Assembly: GCA_018818835.1 (NCBI GenBank)
Contig: JAHIRD010000024.1
Span: 1-64,000 of the forward strand
Direction of reading: 5' to 3'
DNA from: Pseudomonadota bacterium
GTDB taxonomy: Bacteria; Desulfobacterota; Desulfobacteria; Desulfobacterales; Desulfolunaceae
Length of the DNA stretch: 64,000 nt
Shown here: positions 17,798 to 27,726 of the stretch, one piece after another
Layout: each line of letters opens with the position of its first letter
Position numbering within the stretch: position 1 is the first letter of the stretch
Notes under the pieces: model-generated
What the model was told of the DNA's origin: nothing
What the model saw: the letters and a program-made list of their open reading frames with translations, nothing else
Database searches by the model: none
Made by a program: the position numbers and the translations under genes

Positions 17798-19451
17798 TCA
17801 GGTTGATCAGGCCATTGGTTGACGCATCATGGCCGTTGGCATGCCCACCTGAATCCAGTTGGTCAAGTATCTTTTGGGACAGTTGTTTCCCGAGTTCAAC
17901 CCCCCACTGGTCAAAACTGAAGATGTTCCAGATGACACCTTGTACAAATATCTTGTGTTCGTACATGGCAATAAGATTACCCAGTGTTCTGGGCGTGAGT
18001 CTATCCAACAGGATTGAGTTGCTTGGCTTATTCCCCTTGAAAACTTTATAGGGAAGAATTTTATTTATCGCCTGTTCATCCATCCCTTTTGACTGTAAAT
18101 CATCTCTGACTTCATGGGCATCTCTGCCACGCATCAGGGCTTCCGACTGGGCCAGAAAATTCGACAGAAGGATATGATGATGATTTCCCACATGATTCAA
18201 AGGTTCCACTGAGGCAATCAATGTTGCCGGAATCAATGGGGTGCCCTGGTGAAGTAATTGGAAAAAGGCGTGTTGACCGTTTGTACCTGGCTCACCCCAG
18301 ACAATGGGGCAGGTGGGATAACTCACCGTGTTTCCGTTTCTGTCCACGCATTTGCCGTTGCTTTCCATGTTGGCCTGCTGAAGATAGGCAGGTAATCTGT
18401 GCAAATACTGATTATACGGAAAAATTGCTTCGGTTTCAGCCTTGAAAAAATTGGTGTACCATATGCCAAGGAGCCCGAGAATCACCGGAATGTTTTGATC
18501 AAAGGGGGCTGCCTGGAAATGTTCATCCATGTCATGGGCGCCTTCTAAAAGCTCCCTGAAATTGTCAAAGCCGATGTAGCAGGCAATGGGAAGGCCGATG
18601 GCAGACCACAAGGAGTAGCGCCCTCCAACAAAATCCCAGAATTTAAACATGTTTTTTTTATCAATGCCAAATGTCGTGACCTCTGCCTCGTTGGTTGAAA
18701 GTGCCACAAAATGCTTTGCAATGTGCCTGTCATCCCTTGCGCTTCGCAGGAACCATTCTCTTGCAGAATATGCATTGGTAATGGTTTCATGGGTCGTAAA
18801 GCTTTTTGAGGCAATCATGAACAGAGTGGTCCGGGGGTCAAGATTTTTCAGTGTTTCCGATAGATGCGCTCCATCAATATTTGATATAAAATGGATATTC
18901 AGGGAATCATGGGCATAAAATTTCAACGCTTCGCAAACCATTTTTGGTCCAAGGTCAGAGCCGCCTATGCCTATATTTACAATATCCTTTATGTTTTCAC
19001 CGGTGTATCCCTTCCATTCCCTGCGTCTGATCTTTTCGGAAAACTCCTTCATAATAGCAAGAACAGCGTGAATGTCTTCCATAACATTCTTTCCATCAAC
19101 GCAGATGGACGTGTTTGAAAAATTTCTAAGGGCGATGTGAAGGACGGAACGATTTTCTGTTTCGTTGATCTTTTCCCCTGAAAACATTGAATCTATGGCT
19201 GCCTTAAGTTGAATTTCTTCAGCCAGTTCCACAAAAAGTTTTATGGTTTCATCGTCGATAATATTTTTTGAGTAATCAAAAAAGAGACCCTTTAAAGGGA
19301 TTGAAAATTTCTTGAATCGCTGACTGTCGTTTTCAAAAAGATGCCTCATATGAACAGCCTGTATCTTTTTGTAATGATGCTCCAGCTTTTTCCATGCCAC
19401 GGTAGATTCAGGATTAATTTTATTCAACATGCACGCTCTTTCAAGAATCAA
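17781..19451 (-). CDS. pgi: Glucose-6-phosphate isomerase
   Basis: This 556-residue cytosolic enzyme interconverts glucose-6-phosphate and fructose-6-phosphate. Both family signatures are visible: [15 protein letters not shown] in the middle, and the C-terminal [13 protein letters not shown]. The substrate-binding [11 protein letters not shown] loop and the [18 protein letters not shown] segment are also present. Length is normal for the large PGI form, with about 20 extra C-terminal residues ([19 protein letters not shown]). It is convergent with the sensor gene, and the two coding ends overlap by 17 bases, so no separate terminator lies between them. Confidence 0.95.
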   Translation of the reverse strand: MILERACMLNKINPESTVAWKKLEHHYKKIQAVHMRHLFENDSQRFKKFSIPLKGLFFDYSKNIIDDETIKLFVELAEEIQLKAAIDSMFSGEKINETENRSVLHIALRNFSNTSICVDGKNVMEDIHAVLAIMKEFSEKIRRREWKGYTGENIKDIVNIGIGGSDLGPKMVCEALKFYAHDSLNIHFISNIDGAHLSETLKNLDPRTTLFMIASKSFTTHETITNAYSAREWFLRSARDDRHIAKHFVALSTNEAEVTTFGIDKKNMFKFWDFVGGRYSLWSAIGLPIACYIGFDNFRELLEGAHDMDEHFQAAPFDQNIPVILGLLGIWYTNFFKAETEAIFPYNQYLHRLPAYLQQANMESNGKCVDRNGNTVSYPTCPIVWGEPGTNGQHAFFQLLHQGTPLIPATLIASVEPLNHVGNHHHILLSNFLAQSEALMRGRDAHEVRDDLQSKGMDEQAINKILPYKVFKGNKPSNSILLDRLTPRTLGNLIAMYEHKIFVQGVIWNIFSFDQWGVELGKQLSQKILDQLDSGGHANGHDASTNGLINLINHRP

Positions 19452-19698
19452 ATTGTCGTAAATGAATGGTACAATGGTAACTAAGCTTATTAGTATATCA
19501 TAATTATGACACTAATTCGTAGTTTATTAACAAAAAAAAATCCCCATGATAAGTCAAAAATATATATTTGATAAAATTATCTTTGCTAAATTGAACGGGG
19601 GCGGTTAAGAACACACCCTTGGGGTTAATCTGCTTGACAAAAAGGAAGGTCTTCTCATAGGTTGTTTTTTTAAATCCTATTACCCAGGAGTGTATCAT

Positions 19699-20187
19699 AT
19701 GCCCAAGGTCTTGTCCTTTGTGGGAACATCCGATTCAGGGAAAACAACCCTTGTTTCAAAACTCATTTCAGAGTTACGAAACCGCGGGATACGTGTTGCT
19801 GTTATCAAACATGCCCATGACGGCTTTGAATTGGACCGAAAAGGATCTGACAGCTTTACCTATCAAGAGGCAGGTGCCCATGGTGTCATGCTGGCTTCCC
19901 CCCAGGGTATAGCCCTGATGAAATCGTCTCCCACGGACGTGGATCTGGATGAACTGATCACGTTTTTTCCGGATGTGGATCTGGTGATCACCGAAGGCTT
20001 TAAAAAAGAGAACAAACCCAAAATCGAAGTATATCGGGCAGGAAGAGACGAGCCCCCCTTGGGGAGTCGTCTGGAAAATCTCATTGCCACGGTGACGGAT
20101 GCCCCAATCCACACGGATCAGCCTGTTTTTCCCACCCAGGACATCCTGGCTCTTGCCGATTTTGTTGTCAAAACCTTTTTATCGTAA
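19699..20187 (+). CDS. mobB: Molybdopterin-guanine dinucleotide biosynthesis protein B
   Basis: This small GTP-binding protein of 162 residues supports attachment of GMP to molybdopterin for molybdo- and tungsto-enzymes. It starts MPKVLSFVGTSDSGKTTL with a clear P-loop, followed by VIKHAHDGFELDRKGSDSF and DLVITEGFK, all typical of MobB. The ATG at 19699 is chosen because AGGAG (19686-19690) precedes it by 8 bases; an upstream GTG falls inside that ribosome site. It is divergent from pgi and its last codons overlap the end of the MCE gene by 9 bases. Confidence 0.92.
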   Translation: MPKVLSFVGTSDSGKTTLVSKLISELRNRGIRVAVIKHAHDGFELDRKGSDSFTYQEAGAHGVMLASPQGIALMKSSPTDVDLDELITFFPDVDLVITEGFKKENKPKIEVYRAGRDEPPLGSRLENLIATVTDAPIHTDQPVFPTQDILALADFVVKTFLS

Positions 20188-21084
20188 TCCTGCATCCACA
20201 GCTTCGCCCTGGGGTTCGGCGGGGATATGGGAACGGATCAGAACATTCTTCTGAAGGGCCTGGACCACATCATCCACGTTTTCCACGGCAGAGCGTATCT
20301 CTCCGATTCCGCTTTTCAGTGAGCGGGTCACAGGCGGGACATCCTGACTGCCTTTTTCAACGTTTGCCAGTATTTTTTTAAGTTCAGCAATGTTTGCCAG
20401 GAGCTCTTCGCCGATTTCATGTATTTTTTCAAGATCGGTCCGGGCCTGATCCACGGCTCCGGGAACCTTGGATGTGGTGAGGACCACATTGTCCATAATT
20501 TTGCCGATCCGTTCTTCCACCTGGGCCAGGGAGTGATTGATACTTGCAAGGGCAGTAAAGAGAGGGCCTTCAGGGTCCTTGATCAGGGCAGTGATATCCG
20601 CAAGATCCTGAACAGCACGAATGACCATTTTGGCGGTTTTTTCAATCTCAAATTCTTTGAGTATGTCCCCGATGGATTTGTTTTCAACCGAAGGAATATT
20701 TCCTTCCTCCTCAAGCAAAGGGGCTTTTTCACTTCCCGGCTTGATGGATATGTATTTTTTCCCGATATAACTGATACCCTCAACACTGGCCGTTGAGTCG
20801 GTTCTGATTCGATTGGCGAATTCCTCGTAAATGGCCATGGACACTTCAACACGGTTTCCGACCAGATTCACCTTTTTGACTTTTCCGATGTCCGCATTGA
20901 AAAGTTTAACCGAAGAATTAAGGTCAAGGTCATAGCTTTCACCAAAGGTGGTGGTGTACATGACATTTTTCCGGAACCAGTCCTTGCCCCGGCCCACCAG
21001 GACCACCATGGACAAAAGAAGAATAAAAACACTGATGACAAAGGTTCCCACCACTTTTTCCATTGTTCTGAATTTTAAAACCAT
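20179..21084 (-). CDS. mlaD: MCE/MlaD-family lipid-binding protein
   Basis: This 301-residue protein has one N-terminal membrane anchor (VVGTFVISVFILLLSMVVLVG), then an MCE domain (FGESYDLDLNSSVKLFNADIGKVKKV, GISYIGKKYISI) and a long helical C-terminal tail typical of periplasmic MCE proteins that contact lipid. It is the last gene of a minus-strand mlaE-ATPase-mlaD operon, three bases after the ATPase-like gene. Phospholipid transport between inner and outer membrane is inferred from the family. Confidence 0.88.
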   Translation of the reverse strand: MVLKFRTMEKVVGTFVISVFILLLSMVVLVGRGKDWFRKNVMYTTTFGESYDLDLNSSVKLFNADIGKVKKVNLVGNRVEVSMAIYEEFANRIRTDSTASVEGISYIGKKYISIKPGSEKAPLLEEEGNIPSVENKSIGDILKEFEIEKTAKMVIRAVQDLADITALIKDPEGPLFTALASINHSLAQVEERIGKIMDNVVLTTSKVPGAVDQARTDLEKIHEIGEELLANIAELKKILANVEKGSQDVPPVTRSLKSGIGEIRSAVENVDDVVQALQKNVLIRSHIPAEPQGEAVDAGLR

Positions 21085-21087
21085 AGG

Positions 21088-21777
21088 CTACCCACTGTGT
21101 GTCTGGGAATCCGAAACAAAAGAGACTCCCCCTTTTTTGATCTCCAGGATGATTCCCGGAAATGCGTTCATAAAATCCTCATCATAGGTCAGGAAAACCA
21201 AGGCCATCCCCGCCTTGATTTCTTCTTTAAGTACTCTGATCAAGGTGCTTTTATAAATAAGGCCTGAAAAATCTTCGGGATTTTCAAAAAGCATGACCCT
21301 TGGTTTCTTTATCAATTCCCGGATAAACATGGCACGTTTGTTATCGGCCAAACCCAAATTAACGGGACGTTCATCAAGCAGAGCTTCAATCCCGAAGTCC
21401 CGGCATAAGTCCAGGGTCTCCTGATCCAGCTTCACGGACAAATCATTTCCAAAATAGACGTTTCCCAGGCTAAGATTATCCCGGATGGACCGATTGCTGA
21501 TCAAGGTGGTGCTTGAGGTAAGATAACCAATATTTTTTTTGGTTTTCAAAAGATTTCTGTAATCTGAAAAATCAAGGGCCCGGCCTTGGAATACATAGGT
21601 CCCCTTTTGGGGATAACTCAATGTGGCAAGGCCTTTGAATAATAAATGAGCATCGTTGGCAGAATCCGACTGGATTGAAACGATATCCCCCTTCCCAATG
21701 CAAAGATGACAAGGGCTGATTCCATGCCCATTTTTTTCAGGGGTCAACACATAATTTTTCAATTCAATCAGAGTCAT
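21088..21777 (-). CDS. MlaF-position ABC ATPase-like protein lacking Walker A and signature motifs
   Basis: This 229-residue protein has the size, context and general pattern of the MlaF ATPase, between an MlaE permease and an MlaD protein. The segment corresponding to Walker A reads IQSDSANDAHLL (about 34-45) with no Gly-rich loop or Lys. The signature region reads NLGLADNKRA in place of LSGGQ. The Walker B position reads RVMLFENPED, with no Asp-Glu pair. The H-loop region reads FLTYDEDF, without His. ATP hydrolysis is therefore doubtful. It either serves as a structural half paired with another ATPase, or the transporter works without this ATPase. The frame is intact. Confidence 0.7.
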   Translation of the reverse strand: MTLIELKNYVLTPEKNGHGISPCHLCIGKGDIVSIQSDSANDAHLLFKGLATLSYPQKGTYVFQGRALDFSDYRNLLKTKKNIGYLTSSTTLISNRSIRDNLSLGNVYFGNDLSVKLDQETLDLCRDFGIEALLDERPVNLGLADNKRAMFIRELIKKPRVMLFENPEDFSGLIYKSTLIRVLKEEIKAGMALVFLTYDEDFMNAFPGIILEIKKGGVSFVSDSQTHSG

Positions 21778-21785
21778 AGTCGGGC

Positions 21786-22583
21786 CTATAGGTAGAAAAC
21801 CCCTGAAATAATGATATTAATCACCATAATCCAGAAAAAACTTTCTACTGCTGTTTTTGAAGCACTCACGGGAATCATGGTGATGATTTTTTTTGTGTTG
21901 AAGCCATGATACAGGCTGATCACGGTTATGGACACCCCAAAGGTCAGAGCCTTAAGCAAGCCGACCACCATATCCGTTGGCGTAATGGCCTTGGCCACAA
22001 GGGGGAGAAAGGACCCCATGGTCACATCTGTGGCCACCCATACAATGGCGTATCCCCCAAAAATGGCTACAATATCAAACACGATAAACAGACAGAGAAC
22101 AGCCGTGGTGATTCCCACAAACCGGGCAAATGATACTATTCTCATGGGATCGACCCCGGACATTTCAAGGGCCTCGATTTCATTGAACACGGTCATGGCA
22201 CTGATCTCAATGGTCACGGCCGTGGCAGATCGAAGAATCACCAGAAGGGCTGTAATAATGGGTCCAAGCTCCCGGACCACCAGAACCACCGTGACCTTGC
22301 CCAGATCAAAATCACCGGACAACTTGGTAAATTGGATGATCAACATGGAACCAACCATCAATGCCAGGGGAATGATCATGGGAAGGGCCTGCACGGCCGT
22401 AAAATAGATCTGCTCCACCACGGCTTTTTTGATCAAGGCACGTCCCTCCACAGGCCGGGTGATGAACAGCTCCATCAATCGGAACGTGAAGGCAAAGATA
22501 TCCAGCAGGTGATTGATAAACTCCAGTGTTTTTCTGCCTGTATACCCAGCTATCGACTTCATAATATGGTAAGAATCGTACAT
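21786..22583 (-). CDS. mlaE: MlaE-family ABC transporter permease
   Basis: This 265-residue inner-membrane permease has several hydrophobic segments and the MlaE-type motifs GPIITALLVILRSATAVTIE and EIEALEMSGVDPMRIV. It is the first gene of the operon; the ATPase-like gene follows after 8 bases. It would carry phospholipid across the inner membrane with the MCE protein. Divergent from the SpoIID gene, with a 190-base AT-rich promoter region between them. Confidence 0.9.
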   Translation of the reverse strand: MYDSYHIMKSIAGYTGRKTLEFINHLLDIFAFTFRLMELFITRPVEGRALIKKAVVEQIYFTAVQALPMIIPLALMVGSMLIIQFTKLSGDFDLGKVTVVLVVRELGPIITALLVILRSATAVTIEISAMTVFNEIEALEMSGVDPMRIVSFARFVGITTAVLCLFIVFDIVAIFGGYAIVWVATDVTMGSFLPLVAKAITPTDMVVGLLKALTFGVSITVISLYHGFNTKKIITMIPVSASKTAVESFFWIMVINIIISGVFYL

Positions 22584-22802
22584 GAACGTGATGTGTGTGC
22601 CCCCCCCCTTTGGCCCGGCCTCCTTTCAAGATATCATGGCCTGACATAATGTGGTTTAGTGTACTTGAAATGAAAGAACAAATCAAAATAATTTTCCCCG
22701 TGGGGCATTTCTAAAAAAACGGGTGTATTTTTTTTGATTCAGTGATACCTAAACATATTCTTTTGCACTGTTTTTTTGTTTTTTAACTATGTTTACACGT
22801 AT

Positions 22803-24395
22803 ATGATGATCATGCCTCAAGGTTTTACAACATACAGATTCAAGGTTTTCCTGATGGCCCTCTGCCTTGGGCTTTTCATTATTCCGGGATCCGCAAGAGC
22901 GATTGATTCCAACGACCCATTTGTGGAAGCCCAGTCCCTTATAGGCGGGGGGAAATACCTTGAAGCCGTGTCCCAGTACCGGAATATTATTGATTCTTCG
23001 GACCGGATAAGCACAAAAGCCAGCGCGCTTTTCTTTATCGCGTTCATCTATGATCTTTATCTTGATCAGCCTGACAGAGCCTTAAAATGCTACGCCGATC
23101 TGATTCGTCTTTATCCCCAAACCCCGGCCGCTTCCGACGCCTTGTTCAACAGCGGCAGCATTCTCTATAAAAACGACCGCTACCTGGAAGCCCGGAAAGC
23201 ATTTCAAGCTTATGTGGATCGTTACCCTCAGGGCATGCGACGTCAATCGGCCATGGCCTGGGCAGAACGTGCCCAACAAGGCATTCGGGTTATTCCCTCA
23301 CGGCCCGAAGCCCTCCCCGTTCTATCGGCCCTTTCACCCAATGTGCGTATTCTTCTGGCCAGAAACAAAGACAAACTGGTTATAGATTCAGATTCAAGAT
23401 TGAGTGTCAGTGATTTAAAGAGTGGACGGCCTCTTTTTAATGGTGAGGGGCCCCTGGTCATAACCCTTCGACAGGGAATGATCTCCGTGAACGCTGGAAA
23501 AGCTGTCAGCCGGGAATGTATGATCAGTGCAAGCCAGGATGTCCTGAGTCTTGATGGTCAGAGATACAGGGGGGCACTGCGTGTTCTGGTCAAACCGTCC
23601 GGCCTTCTGGTGGTGAACCATATATCCATCGAAGACTATCTTTACGGGGTTGTTCCCAAGGAAATGTCCTGGCTATGGGACCCGGAAGCCTTGATGGCCC
23701 AGGCCATTGCCTCACGGACATACGCTCTTTTTATCCGAGAGAAGCAAGGTCTCATTGCCAGCGATTACGACCTTGAGGCAACCACCTCCTCACAGGTTTA
23801 CGGGGGTGTTGCCGTGGAGAAAGAGCAGACCACCCATGCCGTGAACAACACAAAGGGGATGGTGATCACGTTCCGGGGGAAGCTGATCATCTCATATTTC
23901 CACGCCAATAGCGGTGGCTATACGGAAAGTGCTTTGAATGTTTGGGGTGTTGATATCCCCTACCTTAAAAGTGTGCCTGACAGCTTCAGCACCATCCTTC
24001 CGGAAACAGTCTGGGATCACCGGGTGTCTTTCAAAGACCTGTCCAACCTTTTTAATCAATCCCATCCAAACCTGGGCCCCATCCGAAAAATAAAGACAGG
24101 GAAAACATCACGTTCCGGAAGGATTCTTTCGTTCACCCTGGTATCGGACAAAAAACAGATGACCATCTCGGGTAACAATTTTCGTATGACCATCGGGCCA
24201 CGGGAACTTAAAAGCACACGGTTTGACATTTATCCAAACCATCAGGGGTTCTTTTTCAAGGGCACAGGATACGGTCACGGTGTCGGTATGAGCCAATGGG
24301 GGGCCCATCGTATGGCCCAGGCCGGTTACTCATGCAAAGCCATCATTAAAAACTACTACCCAGGTACCGTAATAACAAAGGTCAGCTATCTTTGA
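22803..24395 (+). CDS. Exported TPR and SpoIID/LytB domain protein
   Basis: This protein of about 530 residues starts with a signal peptide ending near GSARA, then tetratricopeptide-like repeats (YLEAVSQYRNI, DRALKCYADLIRLYPQTPAASDALF, YLEARKAFQAYVDRYPQG). The rest is a SpoIID domain: SIEDYLYGVVPKEMSW, AIASRTYALF, YGGVAVEKE, SYFHANSGGYTESA and GYGHGVGMSQWGAHRMA. SpoIID proteins cleave denuded glycan strands as lytic transglycosylases; in Gram-negatives a cell-wall role is inferred. Several in-frame ATGs cluster at 22803-22812; the frame runs back to a TTG at 22776, which is unlikely. Confidence 0.88.
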   Translation: MMIMPQGFTTYRFKVFLMALCLGLFIIPGSARAIDSNDPFVEAQSLIGGGKYLEAVSQYRNIIDSSDRISTKASALFFIAFIYDLYLDQPDRALKCYADLIRLYPQTPAASDALFNSGSILYKNDRYLEARKAFQAYVDRYPQGMRRQSAMAWAERAQQGIRVIPSRPEALPVLSALSPNVRILLARNKDKLVIDSDSRLSVSDLKSGRPLFNGEGPLVITLRQGMISVNAGKAVSRECMISASQDVLSLDGQRYRGALRVLVKPSGLLVVNHISIEDYLYGVVPKEMSWLWDPEALMAQAIASRTYALFIREKQGLIASDYDLEATTSSQVYGGVAVEKEQTTHAVNNTKGMVITFRGKLIISYFHANSGGYTESALNVWGVDIPYLKSVPDSFSTILPETVWDHRVSFKDLSNLFNQSHPNLGPIRKIKTGKTSRSGRILSFTLVSDKKQMTISGNNFRMTIGPRELKSTRFDIYPNHQGFFFKGTGYGHGVGMSQWGAHRMAQAGYSCKAIIKNYYPGTVITKVSYL

Positions 24396-24483
24396 TGGCG
24401 TTGTAAAAAGTCCCATATGCGGCGTTATAGTGGTTTGCCTATGGACCTTTTTCCATAGCCATTCGTCGACTTTTACGAGTTCA
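24394..24483 (+). repeat. MITE-like dispersed element, most complete copy
   Basis: The element begins right at the SpoIID stop codon. The left end GTTGTAAAAAGTC and the right end GACTTTTACGAG are imperfect inverted repeats about 90 bases apart. The right half (24453-24483, CCATAGCCATTCGTCGAC and onward) recurs at 32141-32172 and 36492-36524. The left end recurs at 39083-39101 and 52963-52980. Confidence 0.6.
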
Positions 24484-24652
24484 TAAGTTTTAAATGAATT
24501 CAAACTGGGATTTTGGGTGAATGGCGGGTCATCAATCGCTCATTTTCAATCCCCCCATGGGGACAATTTGAAAAATGGGTAAGCAATTGCTTTCCATTTT
24601 TTTAGAGCATGTTATAATGCATTTCTTTTGAACTTATCCTGCGGGGGGTGGT

Positions 24653-25552
24653 ATGTATCGATTTTGGACCGTTTTATCGGTGGTCATGGTGCTATGCGTG
24701 ACCATGGCTTCGGGTGTTAAAGCTGATCCGGATTATTCCGTGTTTGAAACCCACGAGTGGGGAACAGTGAACTGGTCCATGAGAACGGTTCGTGCCCACA
24801 GCTCCGTGACCCCCCTTGAAAAAACCTCTCCCAGGGATCTGAACAAACAGGACCGGCTGGTTGAATTGGCCAGAAGCCAGGCCAGTTCTAACCTCATCGC
24901 AAGTATTTTATCTCTTCCCCTTGATTCCGAGCGCCTGGCATCCAGTGCCATTGGTTCAAATAGCGATATCATGGATCAGATCAAAGCCATGGTCAACCAG
25001 TCCAGGCTCATTAAAAAAGACTACTTGACGGATGGATCCGTAGAAATGGTCATTGAGATGTCATTTGACGGGGGCTTTTCCCAGCTGCTTCTTCCGGAAG
25101 AAATTCAGCAGATTCAGCCCCTTAAAACCGTAACAGAACGAACTTCCGAAAAAGGTTTAGTTTCCCAGGAGTCCGATCCCAACCCTGACGTTCCGGTGCC
25201 CTTTACCGGACTTATTGTGGATACCCGTGGGCTCACGGTACATCCTGTCCTGTCCCCCATTTTGCTTGACGAAAACGGCCAGGAAGTTTATGGGCCGGCC
25301 TACATCAGTCGGGAATACGCCGTTCAAAATGGACCCGTGTATTATTCCCAAAGCATTAAGGACCCTTTTATCACCCAGAGGGTGGGTGAAAATCCCCTGG
25401 TTGTAACGGGCCTTAAGACCCAGGGCACCTTTCAGGGGGATATCGTCATCAGCAACGCCGACGCATCCAAACTCCATAGTAACTCGGCCCATCTGGTTTT
25501 TTTGAACCACTGCCTGGTGGTGATACTGATCGATTCCGGTACCTCAAAATAA
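24653..25552 (+). CDS. Exported protein with LPP20/FlgT-like domain
   Basis: This 299-residue protein has a Sec signal peptide (MYRFWTVLSVVMVLCVTMASGVKA). The mature part starts with a region resembling LPP20/FlgT N-terminal domains (LVELARSQASSNLIASILSLPLDS). A segment GLIVDTRGLTVHPVLSPILLDENGQEVYG follows, which recurs in uncharacterised periplasmic proteins of Desulfobacterota. No catalytic motif is visible. A ribosome site (GCGGGGGG) lies before the ATG. Function unknown. Confidence 0.75.
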   Translation: MYRFWTVLSVVMVLCVTMASGVKADPDYSVFETHEWGTVNWSMRTVRAHSSVTPLEKTSPRDLNKQDRLVELARSQASSNLIASILSLPLDSERLASSAIGSNSDIMDQIKAMVNQSRLIKKDYLTDGSVEMVIEMSFDGGFSQLLLPEEIQQIQPLKTVTERTSEKGLVSQESDPNPDVPVPFTGLIVDTRGLTVHPVLSPILLDENGQEVYGPAYISREYAVQNGPVYYSQSIKDPFITQRVGENPLVVTGLKTQGTFQGDIVISNADASKLHSNSAHLVFLNHCLVVILIDSGTSK

Positions 25553-25579
25553 AAAAGGCCGGGAAATTGATTCCCAGCC
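25547..25579 (-). terminator. Rho-independent terminator of metK
   Basis: On the minus strand a GC-rich hairpin (GGCTGGGAA / TTCCCGGCC, one mismatch, 5-base loop) is followed by TTTTTTATTT. It lies about 40 bases past the metK stop. The same hairpin could also slow transcripts from the plus strand. Confidence 0.75.
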
Positions 25580-25619
25580 CATTTTACGGATTTGATCTAT
25601 TCGATTTGATTGGGGTGTT

Positions 25620-26789
25620 TTAAAGACCCGCTTTACTCTTCAGGATTTCAACTTTATCTGTATTTTCCCAGGTAAAGCCTATGCCGTCGGTTCGGCCGAA
25701 ATGGCCATAGGATGAGGTGGCCTTGTAGATGGGCCTGAGCAGATCCAGGGTCTGGATAATAGCCGCAGGCCTCAAGTCAAAGACATCTCTGATCAGTTCT
25801 TCAATTTTGCTTTCGGGAATGGTGTTGGTGCCGAAGGTATCAACCAGAACGGATACCGGTTCAGGATAACCAATGGCATAGGCGACCTGGACTTCACATT
25901 CGTATGCCAGACCTGCAGCAACGATGTTCTTGGCCACATAGCGTCCCATGTAGGATGCACTTCGGTCAACCTTTGAGGGATCTTTTCCGGAAAAACAACC
26001 GCCTCCGTGGCTCCCGTGCCCGCCATAGGTATCCACAATAATTTTCCGACCCGTAAGACCGCAGTCACCCATGGGGCCGCCCACAACAAATCGTCCCGTG
26101 GGATTGATCAAAAATTTGGTCTTGTTATCGATCATTTCAGGCGGAATGGCTTTTCGGACCACTTCCTCAATGATCCCTGCCTTAAGGGTTTCATAGGAAA
26201 CATCCGGCGTATGTTGACTGGATACAACAACGGTATCCACGCGTAGGGCCTTTTTATCCACATACTCAATGGTCACCTGGGATTTTCCATCGGGCCTGAG
26301 AAAATTTAACGCACCGCTCTTTCGGACATCCGCAAGGCGTTTGGTCAATTTATGGGCGTATATGGCAGTCATGGGCATCAATTCCGGTGTTTCATTGATG
26401 GCGTAACCGAACATCAGCCCCTGGTCTCCAGCTCCCTGGTCCAAAAACAGGCCTTCGCCCACATTGACTCCCTGGGCAATATCCGGAGACTGACGGCCAA
26501 TGCTGGTGAGCACCGAGCAGGTCTGCCAGTCAAATCCCATATCAGAGGAATCGTACCCGATTTCTTTGATTGTTTCACGAACAATCTGGGGCATATCCAC
26601 ATAACAGTCCGTGGTAATCTCACCGGCTATGAAGGCAAGACCGGTTGTCACCAGTGTTTCGCATGCCACACGGCAGGCTTTATCCTGATCCATAATTGCA
26701 TCCAGGATAGCATCGGAAATCGCATCTGCAACCTTATCCGGGTGCCCTTCCGTAACAGATTCCGAGGTAAAGAAATAATTTGAAGCCAT
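25620..26789 (-). CDS. metK: S-adenosylmethionine synthetase
   Basis: This 389-residue cytosolic enzyme makes S-adenosylmethionine from methionine and ATP. The N-terminus [37 protein letters not shown], the P-loop-like [13 protein letters not shown] and the [17 protein letters not shown] motif are all present. Length is normal. AAGGAG lies 6 bases before the ATG. Only 58 bases separate it from panC, and no SAM riboswitch fold is apparent there. Confidence 0.97.
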   Translation of the reverse strand: MASNYFFTSESVTEGHPDKVADAISDAILDAIMDQDKACRVACETLVTTGLAFIAGEITTDCYVDMPQIVRETIKEIGYDSSDMGFDWQTCSVLTSIGRQSPDIAQGVNVGEGLFLDQGAGDQGLMFGYAINETPELMPMTAIYAHKLTKRLADVRKSGALNFLRPDGKSQVTIEYVDKKALRVDTVVVSSQHTPDVSYETLKAGIIEEVVRKAIPPEMIDNKTKFLINPTGRFVVGGPMGDCGLTGRKIIVDTYGGHGSHGGGCFSGKDPSKVDRSASYMGRYVAKNIVAAGLAYECEVQVAYAIGYPEPVSVLVDTFGTNTIPESKIEELIRDVFDLRPAAIIQTLDLLRPIYKATSSYGHFGRTDGIGFTWENTDKVEILKSKAGL

Positions 26790-26847
26790 AATAAACTCCT
26801 TGTCACTCAGTAGTGATTGTTTATAGACACATGACCAAAGGGGATCA

Positions 26848-27693
26848 TCAGGGTTCCAGAATCATGTTGTCAATCAGCCGGGTGTTACCGACCTTAACAG
26901 CCAAGGCAAAAAGAGTCGGCCCCTGAATCATGGGTTTTGATTCCAGACTGACCGGATCACACATCATTAAATAATCAATGCATGTTTCCGGTTGTGATTC
27001 GATGATTTCCCTTGTAGATTGAATAATTACTTCCGTTTCATTCACACCGTTCTTAACAAGTTTCCTTGCATGTTGTAAAGAATAAAACAAACACAGGGCA
27101 GATTGACGCTGGACCTGGCTCAGATAGGCGTTTCTGGAACTCATGGCCAGACCATCTTTTTCTCTGACAATGGCCCCCCCAATAATGTCTATATCCATGT
27201 TCAGATCACAGACCATCTGACGGATAACGGCCAGTTGCTGAAAATCCTTCTCACCAAAGATCGCCACATGGGGTTTCACAATATTGAATAATTTTGTCAC
27301 AACTGTGGCAACACCCCTGAAATGGGTGGGGCGGGATATGCCGCAAAGATAATTCGGAAGTTTTTCAAGACTCACATAGGTCTGATAATTTTCCCCATAC
27401 ATCTGGGCTGCATCAGGCAAAAACACCGCATCCACACCTTCTTTTTCAGCCAGACCCAGATCCCGTTCAATACTTTTCGGATAGGCATCCAGATCTTCCC
27501 CTTGGGCGAACTGGGTGGGATTCACAAAAATGCTCAAAATGAGATCATCCCCTCGATTACGGCCCTCTTTCAACAATGACATATGACCCTGGTGAAGAAA
27601 GCCCATGGTGGGAACAAAGGCAATTTTTTCCCCCGCCAGGCGCCTGGCCTCTGATCGAGCCTGCATTTCCCCAATTTTATTTATAATATCCAC
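26848..27693 (-). CDS. panC: Pantothenate synthetase (pantoate-beta-alanine ligase)
   Basis: This 281-residue enzyme joins pantoate and beta-alanine using ATP. Visible motifs: [15 protein letters not shown] (HxGH nucleotidyltransferase motif), [30 protein letters not shown] and GLAMSSRN. The start is GTG at 27693: AGGAGG on the minus strand lies 8 bases before it and no ATG fits the family N-terminus as well. It precedes metK on the same strand. Confidence 0.96.
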   Translation of the reverse strand: MDIINKIGEMQARSEARRLAGEKIAFVPTMGFLHQGHMSLLKEGRNRGDDLILSIFVNPTQFAQGEDLDAYPKSIERDLGLAEKEGVDAVFLPDAAQMYGENYQTYVSLEKLPNYLCGISRPTHFRGVATVVTKLFNIVKPHVAIFGEKDFQQLAVIRQMVCDLNMDIDIIGGAIVREKDGLAMSSRNAYLSQVQRQSALCLFYSLQHARKLVKNGVNETEVIIQSTREIIESQPETCIDYLMMCDPVSLESKPMIQGPTLFALAVKVGNTRLIDNMILEP

Positions 27694-27726
27694 AACGGGT
27701 TCCTCCTCATGGGAAGGTGACCTGAG

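Noticed and set aside
26790-26847. SAM riboswitch upstream of metK
   Set aside because: The gap to panC is 58 bases and has no SAM-aptamer-like stems.
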